A stretch of 64,000 bases of DNA from JAUILA01 sp050289805 (GCA_050289805.1 JBNKGL010000020.1:10918-74917); one strand, 5' to 3'; positions 51,847-61,382 are shown, counted from the first letter of the stretch. A program made the numbers and translations. Notes: generated from the sequence alone by a model not told the origin.

Positions 51847-53931
51847 ATGGGATCCACTGTTCAATTTGCCTATCCGGTTGAATTTATTCTACTCTGTATT
51901 GCTGCAGGTTTTATATACGCGTACATTCTTTATCAGCGTAAAGCCCCGTGGAGTACAGCGATTAACCGTGTTCTGTTTGCCCTGAGATGGGTAACAGTGA
52001 CCATATTGGCGATTCTCCTGTTGGCTCCGGTGTTGCGTCAAATACAAAATTATACAGAAAAGCCCACGGTGGTTCTTGCCGTAGATAATTCTGCCTCGAT
52101 CAGCGCGATTTATGACAGTACCCAAATACCGGGCATCAATCAACAACTGCAGCAGATTGCTCAGGGGCTTCAGGATCAGGGCTACCTGGTAGCGTATGAA
52201 ACCCTCACGGGTACAGAAGATAATCCTGATAATATCCGGTTTGATCAGGAAAGAAGCAATCTTGATAATATGTTGCGTGACATCCGTAATGATTATGAAG
52301 GCAAGAACCTTCAGGAAGTCGTACTGCTGAGTGACGGAATTTTCAATGAAGGCGTATCACCGGGATACAGTACTTTTCCTTTTCGTGTGACAACTGTGGG
52401 CCTTGGTGACAGTACGGCAAAAAAGGATATTCGGATTGAAGCATTAACCTATAATAAGATCGCGTATGAAGGCAATAAGTTTCCGCTTCAGGTTACGCTT
52501 CACCAAAACGGATATGACGGCGCAAGGGTACAAATAAATGTATTTAATAAAGGCAGAGGTGTTGCATCTGAGATGATCACTTTTGAGGAAGGAACGTCTC
52601 TGGCCGATGTAAATATTCTATTGAATGCTGAAGAAAAAGGTATACAACGATATGTTGTTCAGGTGAGCGATCTTCCTGATGAATTCATCGCTGAGAATAA
52701 CCGGTCGGATGCGTATGTTGAGATCATCGAGGGAAAACAGAAGGTATGCCTTGTCGCGGCCACTCCGCACCCAGATCTTTCAGCGATCGTAGAAGCACTG
52801 CAGAGCAATTCGAATTATGATGTGGAACAATTTATCCTGAGTATCGCCAGCGACCGGGATGCATTTCTCCGACGAAATGAACCAACTGATCTTTTTATTC
52901 TGCACCAGTTGCCATCCAGAAGATATCCAATGGATTGGTCCGCAAAATTATCCGATGCCTCGGTCCTGTATGTCTATGGTCCGCAAACCGACCTTGATGC
53001 CATTTCAGCCCAGACTAATTATTTTCAGATCGAGACCTACGCAGGTGAATTTGACCAGGTGACGGGGGTCATTAATCCATCCTATCTACCTTTCAGCTAT
53101 AGCGATGACTTATTGCAGATGCTGCCTCAATTTCCACCACTCGTAACACCATTCGGTGAATTAAACCTGAACGGAGAAGCCCAGGTGATGATGTATCAGA
53201 AGGTGGGAAGTATTGAAACGGGAAAACCGCTGATCATGACCATGGAGCGCGATGATAGAAAAAGCGGTATTATCATCGGATCCGGCATCTGGCAATGGAA
53301 GCTCACCGACTATGCCAGGAATAAGGACAACAGCAACTTCAATGAGTTTATACAGAAGCTTGTGCAGTATTTATCAACGCGGGCAGATAAACGGCGCTTT
53401 CGACTGTTTCCTTTGAAGGAGTCCTACACGGAAGGAGAGGAGGTAATATTCGATGCTGAGATTTACAATGAACTCTATGAGCGGGTCTATGGGAATCGGA
53501 TCAATCTCACCATTCGTGAATCTTCCGGGGAAGAACAGACTTTCAGTTATGTGACCAGTGAAGGAAACAGCCGTTATACCGTTACGGGACTTAAAGAGGG
53601 CGTATATTCCTATTTCGCGAGTACAGATCTTGAGGGATCAACTGAGCGTGTCTCAGGTGAATTTGTAGTACAAAAATTAAACCTGGAATCAATGCGGCTT
53701 ACGGCGGATTTCAGTCTGCTCAGGCAGATCTCAGATAAGAATGACGGGGATTTTTATTCCTGGGATGAAGTAAATGATTTCTTAACCGACATAAATACGA
53801 AAGAGGCCCGTGGTATCATCTTCAGTGAAGAAAAATACCTGTCAGCCATAAATCTGACCTGGATTTTTCTCCTGATCCTCTTGCTGATATCAATAGAATG
53901 GGTTGTGAGAAAATATTATGGATCGTATTAA
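51847..53931 (+). CDS. VWA-like domain membrane protein, function unknown
   Basis: A 694 aa protein with two N-terminal membrane helices (about residues 8-28 and 46-62), a long periplasmic part and one C-terminal helix (about 670-690). After the helices comes VVLAVDNSASI, a MIDAS-like DxSxS site (D80, S82, S84), and LQEVVLLSDGIFNEG, the second VWA strand. The layout resembles BatA-like or glutamine-amidotransferase-like membrane proteins of Bacteroidota that stand near aerotolerance genes. Middle and late parts carry Ig-like beta sequence. I start at the ATG at 51847, not at the GTG 42 bp earlier. Its stop overlaps the convergent gene by 4 bp. Confidence 0.8.
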   Translation: MGSTVQFAYPVEFILLCIAAGFIYAYILYQRKAPWSTAINRVLFALRWVTVTILAILLLAPVLRQIQNYTEKPTVVLAVDNSASISAIYDSTQIPGINQQLQQIAQGLQDQGYLVAYETLTGTEDNPDNIRFDQERSNLDNMLRDIRNDYEGKNLQEVVLLSDGIFNEGVSPGYSTFPFRVTTVGLGDSTAKKDIRIEALTYNKIAYEGNKFPLQVTLHQNGYDGARVQINVFNKGRGVASEMITFEEGTSLADVNILLNAEEKGIQRYVVQVSDLPDEFIAENNRSDAYVEIIEGKQKVCLVAATPHPDLSAIVEALQSNSNYDVEQFILSIASDRDAFLRRNEPTDLFILHQLPSRRYPMDWSAKLSDASVLYVYGPQTDLDAISAQTNYFQIETYAGEFDQVTGVINPSYLPFSYSDDLLQMLPQFPPLVTPFGELNLNGEAQVMMYQKVGSIETGKPLIMTMERDDRKSGIIIGSGIWQWKLTDYARNKDNSNFNEFIQKLVQYLSTRADKRRFRLFPLKESYTEGEEVIFDAEIYNELYERVYGNRINLTIRESSGEEQTFSYVTSEGNSRYTVTGLKEGVYSYFASTDLEGSTERVSGEFVVQKLNLESMRLTADFSLLRQISDKNDGDFYSWDEVNDFLTDINTKEARGIIFSEEKYLSAINLTWIFLLILLLISIEWVVRKYYGSY

Positions 53932-54440
53932 TCCAGGTATGATTGCGGAATAGGAAATTCGGCCGTTTCCGCCTGCCAGAATATATTCAGAACCCACCAG
54001 CGTTCACCGTCATACAATAGCTGAATGCTATTTATTCCCCGTGCGAACGGCTTTTCGTCCTTTTCCGAATGATACGATTCGTATGTGCTGAAGAGCTGAA
54101 CGATATTTCCGAAGCGATCCGTTTCGCGACTGATTTCCTTTTCAAAGAATCCATTCTGCTCAAGATAGGAACCTGAAGTTTCCACATATTGTGCCGGTGT
54201 AAGGACACGGTAGCCTGTCTTGCCATCCTGACCTTTTCCGGAAGGAATAAGGTGTGCCTCCGGGATGAAGAGATATTTGAAAAGTTCCCAATCACGGGCT
54301 TCGCCCTTTTCACCCGAAATGACCGCATACAGCGTTTCAATAGTGCTGTCAATGGTTTTAACCTTGTCGGAATAATCTGATTTCTGTGCCATTACACAAG
54401 TGGATATTAGGAGAATGAAGATAGTAGTGATGACTTTCAT
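53928..54440 (-). CDS. Secreted NTF2-like/SnoaL-type small protein
   Basis: A 170 aa exported protein with a signal peptide (ending VMAQ) and an NTF2-like cone fold pattern: an N-terminal helix (IDSTIETLYAVISG), a Trp-rich helix (RDWELFKYLFIPEAHLIPSG), then beta strands ending SIQLLYDGERWWVLNIFWQ. Members often bind small hydrophobic ligands or act as enzymes, and none can be named here. The longest frame begins with TTG, so I use the ATG two codons later. Its end overlaps the VWA-like gene's end by 4 bp, a convergent pair without a terminator. Confidence 0.75.
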   Translation of the reverse strand: MKVITTIFILLISTCVMAQKSDYSDKVKTIDSTIETLYAVISGEKGEARDWELFKYLFIPEAHLIPSGKGQDGKTGYRVLTPAQYVETSGSYLEQNGFFEKEISRETDRFGNIVQLFSTYESYHSEKDEKPFARGINSIQLLYDGERWWVLNIFWQAETAEFPIPQSYLD

Positions 54441-54526
54441 ATTCAATACATTTTAAATACAAGGTATGGAATATATAATTCTTTTCAATTAAAGTGGGAT
54501 GGACGGTTTTCATTGGAGGATAAGCA

Positions 54527-54560
54527 AAAAAAAAGGCACTCCGACCGGAGTGCCTTTCAA
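54527..54560 (-). terminator. Terminator of clpC
   Basis: On the minus strand GGCACTCC and GGAGTGCC form a perfect 8 bp stem with a GGTC-type 4-nt loop, followed by ten T. It ends 19 bp downstream of the clpC stop codon. Confidence 0.85.
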
Positions 54561-54578
54561 AATATTGACGAGAGGTTT

Positions 54579-57122
54579 CTATTCCTCTTCCTTTTCTTCC
54601 TTCTTGGTTCCCCTTGGTTTTTTAACCTTCAGGGTCAATGTTTCAGACTTTCCATCGTGATCTGCTACGATGGTAGCACCATCTTCCAGGTCACCTTTGA
54701 GGATCTCTTCAGCAACAGCATCTTCCAGGTATTTCTGGATAGCCCTGTTCAGGGGACGAGCACCGTATTGCGGGTCGTAACCCTTCTCTGCTAAGAAGTC
54801 CTTGGCCTTGTCTGTAAGTTCAACCTTGTAACCAAGATCATGGATACGCTTGAATAGCTTATCAAGTGTAAGATCGATGATCTTATGAATATCCTCACGC
54901 TGCAGTGAATTGAATACAATCACATCATCCAGGCGATTCAGGAATTCAGGACTGAACGCTTTCTTCAGCGCGCTTTGAATCGTTGATTTCATGATCTCAT
55001 CCTCGCTGGTCTTCCGGGCGCTGGTGGAGAATCCAATTCCTGCGCCGAAATCCTTCAGGTCACGAACCCCAATATTGGAAGTCATGATGATGATCGTGTT
55101 TCTGAAATCGACACGCCTTCCCAATCCATCTGTTAAAATTCCATCATCCAGTACCTGGAGAAGAATATTGAATACATCCGGATGCGCTTTTTCAATTTCG
55201 TCCAGAAGCACTACGCTGTATGGCTTTCTGCGAACCTTTTCTGTCAGCTGGCCGCCTTCTTCATATCCAACATAGCCCGGAGGCGCTCCAACGAGTCTGG
55301 ATACGGAGAACTTCTCCATGTATTCACTCATGTCGATCCTGATGAGGCTGTCCTCCTTATCGAAAAGATAAGTGGAGAGAACTTTTGCAAGTTCCGTTTT
55401 ACCAACCCCAGTCGGGCCGAGGAATATGAATGAACCAATAGGCTTTTTAGGATCTTTCAATCCCACACGCGTACGCTGAATCGCCTTGGTCAGTTTCTTG
55501 ATGGCTTCATTCTGGCCAATCACCTTGTCGCTAAGCTCTTCTCCCATGGTAAGCAATTTCTTGCTTTCCTTCTGGGCGATACGCTTCATGGGAATTCCGG
55601 TCATCATGGCGATCACATCAGCGACGTTATCCTCGTCAACCGTGTAACGCTTGCTCTTCGTTTCTTCTTCCCATTCCGATTTGGCCTGATCAAGTTGCTC
55701 GATCAGTTTTTTCTCCTTATCGCGAAGTCGGGCGGCTTCTTCGTATTTCTGGCTTTTAACAACTTTATTCTTTTCGTCCTTCACATCCTCGATGGCTGCT
55801 TCCAGCTTGATGATGTTATCAGGAACATGAATATTGTTAATGTGCACGCGTGCACCGGCTTCATCCAATACGTCGATGGCCTTATCCGGAAGATATCGGT
55901 CGGAAATGTACCGATCAGATAATTTCACACAAGCCTCAATGGCTTCCGGGGTATAATTTACATGATGGTGCTCCTCATATTTCTCCTTGATGTTGTCAAG
56001 GATCTGGATAGTTTCCTCTGGTGTGGTAGCATCTACCATTACCATCTGGAATCTTCTCGCCAGGGCACCGTCTTTTTCTATGTACTGTCGGTATTCGTCA
56101 AGTGTTGTAGCTCCGATACATTGTATTTCGCCCCTGGCCAATGCAGGCTTGAACATATTCGATGCATCCAGTGATCCGCTTGCTCCGCCGGCACCAACGA
56201 TGGTATGAAGCTCATCAATAAAGAGAATGACTTCCGGAGATTTTTCCAGCTCATTCATTACCGCTTTCATCCGTTCTTCAAACTGACCACGGTATTTTGT
56301 TCCGGCAACAAGGGATGCCAGGTCGAGCGTTACCACACGCTTGCCAAACAGGACACGTGAAACTTTTTTCTGAACGATACGCAACGCGAGACCTTCAGCG
56401 ATGGCGGTTTTACCAACGCCAGGTTCACCGATCAGGATGGGGTTATTCTTTTTACGACGGCTCAGGATCTGGGCAACGCGTTCAATTTCTTTTTCGCGTC
56501 CCACAATCGGATCCATCTTGTCGTCCTCTGCCAGCTTGGTAAGGTCACGTCCGAAATTGTCCAGTACAGGTGTCCTGGATTTTTCCGTTCCTTTCTTTTC
56601 CTTACCGCCGGAAGAACTTCCGCCTCCGAATATTTTTGAACTGTCATCATCCGGGTCATCTGTATCTGAAGATGCCATCGGATTTTCGGTCTGATATTCC
56701 AGTAATTCTTTCACAACGTCGTAGTTCACATCAAATTTTTCTAAAATCTGTGTAGCGATATTGTCTTCGTCACGCAGGATCGATAACAGTAAATGTTCTG
56801 TTCCGATCAGCTGACTTTTAAATATTTTTGCTTCGAGATAAGTGATCTTGAGCACACGTTCAGACTGCTTGGTAAGAGGGATATTGGCAAGATTTTTTAC
56901 ATCATGTGTTGCCGTCCCTTTGGAGACCTTTTCTATTGCTCCACGAAGTTCATCGAGTGGAATGCCAAGTTTCTTCAACAGCCCAACTGCCACCCCTTCA
57001 CCTTCACGGATCATCCCTAACAGGAGGTGTTCCGTACCAATATAGTCATGCCCAAGCCTCAGTGCCTCCTCTCTGCTGAGAGAAATGACCTCCTTAACTC
57101 TGTTCGAAAATTTAGCTTCCAT
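54579..57122 (-). CDS. clpC: ClpC ATPase of the Clp protease
   Basis: An 847 aa two-ring AAA+ unfoldase that feeds substrates to ClpP. It has two N-terminal Clp repeats (about residues 2-145, with NRVKEVISLSREEALRLGH and HLLLGMIREGEG), a Gly/Ser/Lys-rich linker, a first AAA+ module with Walker A GEPGVGKT at 232-239, a middle coiled-coil (UVR-like, about 430-500), and a second AAA+ module with GPTGVGKT and a SMSEYMEKF-type helix. The C-terminal tail is Lys/Glu-rich. It stands alone, with a strong terminator downstream. An AT-rich 109 bp gap upstream shows no convincing promoter match. Confidence 0.97.
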   Translation of the reverse strand: MEAKFSNRVKEVISLSREEALRLGHDYIGTEHLLLGMIREGEGVAVGLLKKLGIPLDELRGAIEKVSKGTATHDVKNLANIPLTKQSERVLKITYLEAKIFKSQLIGTEHLLLSILRDEDNIATQILEKFDVNYDVVKELLEYQTENPMASSDTDDPDDDSSKIFGGGSSSGGKEKKGTEKSRTPVLDNFGRDLTKLAEDDKMDPIVGREKEIERVAQILSRRKKNNPILIGEPGVGKTAIAEGLALRIVQKKVSRVLFGKRVVTLDLASLVAGTKYRGQFEERMKAVMNELEKSPEVILFIDELHTIVGAGGASGSLDASNMFKPALARGEIQCIGATTLDEYRQYIEKDGALARRFQMVMVDATTPEETIQILDNIKEKYEEHHHVNYTPEAIEACVKLSDRYISDRYLPDKAIDVLDEAGARVHINNIHVPDNIIKLEAAIEDVKDEKNKVVKSQKYEEAARLRDKEKKLIEQLDQAKSEWEEETKSKRYTVDEDNVADVIAMMTGIPMKRIAQKESKKLLTMGEELSDKVIGQNEAIKKLTKAIQRTRVGLKDPKKPIGSFIFLGPTGVGKTELAKVLSTYLFDKEDSLIRIDMSEYMEKFSVSRLVGAPPGYVGYEEGGQLTEKVRRKPYSVVLLDEIEKAHPDVFNILLQVLDDGILTDGLGRRVDFRNTIIIMTSNIGVRDLKDFGAGIGFSTSARKTSEDEIMKSTIQSALKKAFSPEFLNRLDDVIVFNSLQREDIHKIIDLTLDKLFKRIHDLGYKVELTDKAKDFLAEKGYDPQYGARPLNRAIQKYLEDAVAEEILKGDLEDGATIVADHDGKSETLTLKVKKPRGTKKEEKEEE

Positions 57123-57231
57123 AGTTGAGCAATTCTAATAGTGACTTACGTAAATGTATGATATATCAAAAAGAATTACCATACAACAACAAATTAATTC
57201 TATGTAAAAACACGCACAATCTTGCATTTGT

Positions 57232-57855
57232 TCAGACCCCTGCAGAACTCTTTAAAACCGATAGTGCATTTGGTCCTTCACACGACAAAAGATCAACGAT
57301 GCTGAGGTTAGGAACAAAGTTTTTGCCAAAAACCTGCATGTAGCTGACGGGGGTGTAAAATGCACGGTTTTCAAAGCCGGATTTAGGCTCAATCACCGAT
57401 CTTAGGTCAATAACCGATGATTTCGGTTCATTTTCATACATCTCGCTCCAATCCAGCATAATGTCAGTCCCCAGCCATTTCAGACATAATGTCAGCAAGG
57501 GATAAGTGAAATCGATCAGGAAATCAGTCTGTTTCTGAAACATTTGTTCCAGTTCCGGCGCATAAAATTCAAAGAAGGGGGCATTGCCGTACGCCGAGCG
57601 AATGCTTTTCCAGTGCTGCTTTTTCCAGGGTTGCCGGGTATCGGTACGCAGGTCCTTCACCGGCGTTTTCGACTTTCCTTTGGCGACCGGAATATTCAGC
57701 ATCTGCACATTATTACCACCCAGAATATAGCTCCGGCTGCGATAGGTTTGCTTTGTAAAATGTTCGTGCCGTTCCAGTATGATCCCATCATGCTGCAGCA
57801 GGCAGCAGAAGTATTCAAGGGAAGGGAGATAGTGTAATTCTATAAGTGCCTTCAT
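57232..57855 (-). CDS. WbqC-like family protein
   Basis: A 207 aa protein of the WbqC-like family, found in sugar-modification and O-antigen loci but of uncertain activity. Landmarks are LHYLPSLEYFCCLL at the start, FTKQTYRSRSYILGGN, LNIPVAKGKSKTPVKDLRTD, and WKKQHWKSIRSAYGNAPFFE. The C-terminal part ends in ICLKWLG-like hydrophobics. Its start codon overlaps the TsaC stop by one base, so it is translationally coupled. Neighbouring genes give no glycan context. Confidence 0.85.
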   Translation of the reverse strand: MKALIELHYLPSLEYFCCLLQHDGIILERHEHFTKQTYRSRSYILGGNNVQMLNIPVAKGKSKTPVKDLRTDTRQPWKKQHWKSIRSAYGNAPFFEFYAPELEQMFQKQTDFLIDFTYPLLTLCLKWLGTDIMLDWSEMYENEPKSSVIDLRSVIEPKSGFENRAFYTPVSYMQVFGKNFVPNLSIVDLLSCEGPNALSVLKSSAGV

Positions 57856-58484
57856 CAGGCAAACTCACGAATATCTCCGAGGCCTTCACGGATAATGATA
57901 AACTCATCCTGCGTACAGTCAACCACGGTGGAAGGAACAATACCGCTTGGTCCCCCGTCGATTACCAGGTCCACCTGGTTTTTGAAGGTGTCAAAGATGA
58001 TTTCGGGATCCGTAATGTACTCCCTGACGTGGTCATCGTCCTTGATGGAGGTAGTCATAATGGGGTTTCCCAGCTCCTTGACAATCTGGCGCGGAATATT
58101 ATTGTCGGGAATACGGATTCCCACGGTTTTCTTGTTCACCCCGAGTATTTTCGGAACGTTATTATTTGATTCCAGTATGAACGTGAACGGACCCGGAAGC
58201 GATTTTTTCAAAAGTTTAAAATCCGGCGTGTCCAGTCGTTTCACATAGTTGGATATATCACTCAGGTCATAGCATATGAAAGACAGGTTCATTTCCTTGG
58301 GTTTCAAACCTTTCAATTTCATCAACCTGTCGATGGCCTTCCTGTTGAAAAGGTCGCAAACAATACCATACACGGTATCCGTCGGGCAGATGACCAGTCC
58401 CCCGTTCCGAAGAATTTCCACGGCTTGACGAATTTTCTGCATTTCAGGATTCTCCTGGTACAGTTTCATGTAATTAGCTGACAT
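57855..58484 (-). CDS. tsaC: L-threonylcarbamoyladenylate synthase (TsaC/Sua5 type)
   Basis: A 209 aa YrdC-fold enzyme making threonylcarbamoyl-AMP from threonine, bicarbonate and ATP for the t6A37 modification of ANN-decoding tRNAs. The core starts GGLVICPTDTVYG and continues MKLKGLKPKEMNLSFI, SLPGPFTFIL, VGIRIPDNNI and ITDPEIIFD. The final STVVDCTQDEFIIIREG is the usual end of the short TsaC type; the C-terminal Sua5 extension is absent. This KxR/SxN-type active site is essentially complete. It is 1 bp from the WbqC-like gene. Confidence 0.93.
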   Translation of the reverse strand: MSANYMKLYQENPEMQKIRQAVEILRNGGLVICPTDTVYGIVCDLFNRKAIDRLMKLKGLKPKEMNLSFICYDLSDISNYVKRLDTPDFKLLKKSLPGPFTFILESNNNVPKILGVNKKTVGIRIPDNNIPRQIVKELGNPIMTTSIKDDDHVREYITDPEIIFDTFKNQVDLVIDGGPSGIVPSTVVDCTQDEFIIIREGLGDIREFA

Positions 58485-58597
58485 AATCGTATTTATTTTA
58501 CACTATTAAATTTACGTCTTTCTCCGCGATTAATGAATTAAGCCGCTTCTGAATATGTTCCGTTTTACGGGATAAGTAACTATTTGTCCTGAATTCT

Positions 58598-58605
58598 TAT
58601 TTTTG
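58598..58605 (+). promoter_or_regulatory. Promoter -7 box of mltG
   Basis: TATTTTTG matches TAnnTTTG exactly, 16 bases before the mltG ATG. The -33 element is not clear: a TTTG at 58583 is only 11 bp away, too close. Confidence 0.45.
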
Positions 58606-58620
58606 CTGAAATTTTTTGAA

Positions 58621-59679
58621 ATGAAACGGAAGAAGATATTTGTAATTTTCATGCTGTTGTTCAGTATCCTGCTGACGAGTTTTGGTTTCTGGACATACCA
58701 GATGCTTTATTCGCCAAACATCCTGGTGGACAAGGAAGATCGTACTCTGATCATTCCCAGGGGGGAAACATTTAAGTCGCTGCAAAGCAGACTTTATGAT
58801 GCCTATATCGTGAATGACATGGTATCCTTCAGCTTTCTCGCGAAGCTCATGAATTATGATGAGCAGGTAAAGCCGGGACGATATGTGATGGAGGCGAATA
58901 TGACCAACCTTCAGGCCATCCGGATGCTGCGTGCCGGAAAGCAGGAGCCCGTGAATATCACCTTTAATAATGTACGGCTGATAACCGACCTGGCTCCGAA
59001 AATTACAGCGAATATATTACTCACGGAAAGTGAATTCAATGCCGCATTGGAAGCCTATGTACAAAATAATGACGAAGGCTTCAACCAGGAGAATATCATT
59101 GGAATGTTCATTCCAAATACTTACGAGGTTTACTTTGATATTTCGGGGGAGGGGCTGATTGAGCGGATGAACATGGAATATCATAAGTTCTGGAATGAGG
59201 AGCGCCTGGCAAAGGCCGACAGCCTGGGGCTTACGCCGAAGGAAGTTTCGGTCCTGGCGTCGATCGTACAGGCAGAAAGTATCAAGCCCGATGAAAGCCC
59301 TGTAATCGCGGGTTTATATATTAATCGATTACAGCGGAATATTGCACTGCAGGCCGATCCTACGCTGGTTTTTGCCTCGGGTGATTTTACCATCAAGCGC
59401 GTACTCAATGTGCATAAGGAGATTGATTCTCCGTATAACACCTATATGTATCCGGGCTTACCGCCGGGTCCGATCAATATGCCGAATATTCGTTCGCTGG
59501 ATGCGGTTCTGGACTATCAGGAACATTCGTTCCTGTATATGTGTGCGAAAGAGGATTTCTCCGGATATCATAATTTTGCCACCAATCTCAGCCAACATCT
59601 GATCAATGCGCAGCGATATCAGCGTGCGCTAACCATCGAGCAGCGTAAGGCACGTGCCCTGGCGGCTCAAAGCAATTGA
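58621..59679 (+). CDS. mltG: Endolytic murein transglycosylase MltG
   Basis: A 352 aa inner-membrane enzyme cutting nascent peptidoglycan strands. It has a membrane anchor (about residues 6-26), a LysM-like N-terminal segment, and the YceG catalytic domain. The catalytic Glu is probably E219 in VLASIVQAESIKPDESP, followed by VIAGLYINRLQRNIALQADP and YNTYMYPGLPPGPINMPN, all family signatures. The longest frame begins 18 bp upstream at a TTG; the ATG at 58621 is the family start. The thioesterase gene begins one base after its stop. Confidence 0.94.
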   Translation: MKRKKIFVIFMLLFSILLTSFGFWTYQMLYSPNILVDKEDRTLIIPRGETFKSLQSRLYDAYIVNDMVSFSFLAKLMNYDEQVKPGRYVMEANMTNLQAIRMLRAGKQEPVNITFNNVRLITDLAPKITANILLTESEFNAALEAYVQNNDEGFNQENIIGMFIPNTYEVYFDISGEGLIERMNMEYHKFWNEERLAKADSLGLTPKEVSVLASIVQAESIKPDESPVIAGLYINRLQRNIALQADPTLVFASGDFTIKRVLNVHKEIDSPYNTYMYPGLPPGPINMPNIRSLDAVLDYQEHSFLYMCAKEDFSGYHNFATNLSQHLINAQRYQRALTIEQRKARALAAQSN

Positions 59680-59680
59680 C

Positions 59681-60091
59681 ATGTACAGACACGAGACTCA
59701 AATTCGCGTACGATATGCAGACACAGACCAGATGGGATATGTGTATTACGGGAATTATGCGTCGTATTACGAGATCGGACGGGTAGAGAGTTTGCGGGCG
59801 TTAGGCCTTTCGTATAAAACAATGGAGGAGGATGGTTATATCATGCCGGTCCTGGAGAACAAGTCGAGCTATAAGGCTCCCGCGCTATATGATGAATTGC
59901 TCACGATTCACACCATCATCAAGGAAATGCCAAGGGTTCGGATCACCTTTCATTATGAAATTTACAATGAATCCGATAAATTAATTCATATTGGAGAAAC
60001 CACGCTGGTATTTGTGGACAAGAAGACCAACAGGCCTTGTCCGCCACCTGAAAATATGACTAAATTGCTGGCGTCCTTCTTTCCGAAATGA
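59681..60091 (+). CDS. YbgC-type acyl-CoA thioesterase
   Basis: A 136 aa hotdog-fold thioesterase. The N-terminus has RVRYADTDQMGYVYYGNYAS, the hallmark DTDxxG...N motif of the YbgC/4-hydroxybenzoyl-CoA thioesterase branch, followed by YEIGRVESLRALGLSYK and a central LTIHTIIKEMPRVRITFHYE strand. The frame is open upstream into mltG, and I start at the ATG at 59681 (MYRHETQ). It overlaps yihY by 4 bp. The YbgC branch often partners with membrane and envelope proteins. Confidence 0.92.
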   Translation: MYRHETQIRVRYADTDQMGYVYYGNYASYYEIGRVESLRALGLSYKTMEEDGYIMPVLENKSSYKAPALYDELLTIHTIIKEMPRVRITFHYEIYNESDKLIHIGETTLVFVDKKTNRPCPPPENMTKLLASFFPK

Positions 60092-61053
60092 AGAAACGGA
60101 TCATCGACTATATCACCCAAAAGCATTGGTACAACAACCTGATCTATACACTTAAGAACATCAGGTTCAGTAAGAAGGACGACCTGTCGCTGTATCGTAT
60201 TCTTCATGTTTTCATTGAAAAGATCTCGAGGGACGAGATCATTGAGCGGGCCAATGCGGTGGCGTTCAATTTCACTGTTGCGATCTTTCCTGGAATCATT
60301 TTCCTTTTTACACTGATCCCCTACATACACCAGGTAATCCCGGAGGTGAGTCAGGAGAATATCATGGAGTTCATCAGTAATTTCATGACGCCGGATATGT
60401 ACGGCACGGTGTATCTGACCATTGAGGATATTGTGAGCCATACGCGGGGTGGCCTGTTGACATTTGGTGCGTTGTTTTCACTGTACCTGGCCACGAATGG
60501 CATGCTTTCGCTGATGCGCGCTTTTAATGCGTGCTACAGTACGATTGAAAAGCGTGGATTTTTTAAGATGCGATTGGTAGCTACAATGCTTACGATCATG
60601 TTTGCGGTGATTCTCATTACTGCCACGCTGATGGTTGTGGGAGGAAACATTTTACTGAATAATGTCCAGGCAGTTGACTGGATTGACCTGGAGAATTACA
60701 ATTTCGCACTGATTTTCATTTTGCGGTTTGTGATTATTTTTGCCTTCTTCTTCTTCGGGATCTCGTTTGTGTATTACTTCGGTCCGTCGGTTCATTACAA
60801 CTGGAAGTTCTTTTCGGTGGGCTCCTTAATAGCGACGTTGTTGTGTATAGCGGCGGTATATGTCTTTACTTTTTACCTTGAGAATTTTGCCACCTACAAT
60901 AAGCTGTACGGCTCCCTGGGGGTATTAATTGCCTTGATGCTGTTCATCGAGATTCTCAGTATTATTATCCTTGTAGGGTATGAGGTGAACGCCAGTATCC
61001 ACAAAGCGCACAGCTCGATCATCAATTTAGAGAAAGTACTGAAAGAAAAGTAA
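60088..61053 (+). CDS. YihY/BrkB-family inner membrane protein
   Basis: A 321 aa polytopic protein of the YihY family, of uncertain function, once called ribonuclease BN. It has six hydrophobic helices and the family's patterns: FNFTVAIFPGIIFLFTLIPY near residues 63-82, TFGALFSLYLATNGMLSLMRAFNACY, and YYFGPSVHYNWKFFSVGSL. The C-terminal end KAHSSIINLEKVLKEK is charged. It follows the thioesterase gene with a 4 bp overlap and is the last gene before the tRNA-Ser promoter, which starts 9 bp after its stop. Confidence 0.92.
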   Translation: MKKRIIDYITQKHWYNNLIYTLKNIRFSKKDDLSLYRILHVFIEKISRDEIIERANAVAFNFTVAIFPGIIFLFTLIPYIHQVIPEVSQENIMEFISNFMTPDMYGTVYLTIEDIVSHTRGGLLTFGALFSLYLATNGMLSLMRAFNACYSTIEKRGFFKMRLVATMLTIMFAVILITATLMVVGGNILLNNVQAVDWIDLENYNFALIFILRFVIIFAFFFFGISFVYYFGPSVHYNWKFFSVGSLIATLLCIAAVYVFTFYLENFATYNKLYGSLGVLIALMLFIEILSIIILVGYEVNASIHKAHSSIINLEKVLKEK

Positions 61054-61061
61054 GTACAGAC

Positions 61062-61093
61062 TTTGGACATAATTAAAATTAGAAATACATTTG
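61062..61093 (+). promoter_or_regulatory. Promoter of tRNA-Ser
   Basis: TTTG at 61062-61065, a 20 bp spacer and a perfect TACATTTG box at 61086-61093. The sequence after the box (CAGTCCGATT) repeats that after the tRNA-fMet promoter (TAGTCCGATT). Confidence 0.8.
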
Positions 61094-61125
61094 CAGTCCG
61101 ATTGAAAGAAATCGGTTAGACGAAT

Positions 61126-61210
61126 AGAGGAGTGGCAGAGTGGTCGAATGCGGCGGTCTTGAAAACCGTTGTACCGCGAGGTACCGGGGGTTCGAATCCC
61201 TCCTCCTCTG
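61126..61210 (+). tRNA. tRNA-Ser (UGA)
   Basis: An 85 nt gene. Acceptor AGAGGAG pairs with CTCCTCT, and the discriminator is G. The anticodon loop CTTGAAA reads UGA. The D arm has GGCAGAG..GAATGC, typical of tRNA-Ser, and the long variable arm TACCGCGAGGTA folds into its own stem. The T arm has loop TTCGAAT with a five-pair stem. CCA is not encoded. Confidence 0.96.
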
Positions 61211-61382
61211 CATCCAAAAGCCAGCCCGTGAAAACGGGTTGGCTTTTTTTATGCCCCGGAGCGAACAGAGCTCGCTCTGGGGAGCGATGGGGCATGAAAA
61301 AAGTAAGTGCCACAAAGTGGCGCTGGCTTTTGGATGCGAAGCCACCCCATTGGGATCGGCGATGGCACATCGCCAATCCCAA
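61210..61382. repeat. Highly structured region beside tRNA-Ser
   Basis: This stretch starts at the last base of the tRNA and carries nested inverted repeats. The outer arms GCATCCAAAAGCCAG (61210-61224) and CTGGCTTTTGGATGC (61323-61337) are perfect 15 bp complements. Inside lie the tRNA terminator, a second pair ATGCCCC (61251-61257) / GGGGCAT (61289-61295) and GCCAC/GTGGC at 61309-61321. Beyond the right outer arm is a near-perfect hairpin TTGGGAT..ATCCCAA with GGCGATG/CATCGCC (61350-61382). No protein-coding frame fits; frames across it come from the tRNA. Confidence 0.6.
61216..61250 (+). terminator. Terminator of tRNA-Ser
   Basis: AGCCAGCCCGT pairs with ACGGGTTGGCT around GAAA, followed by seven T. 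Confidence 0.85.
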
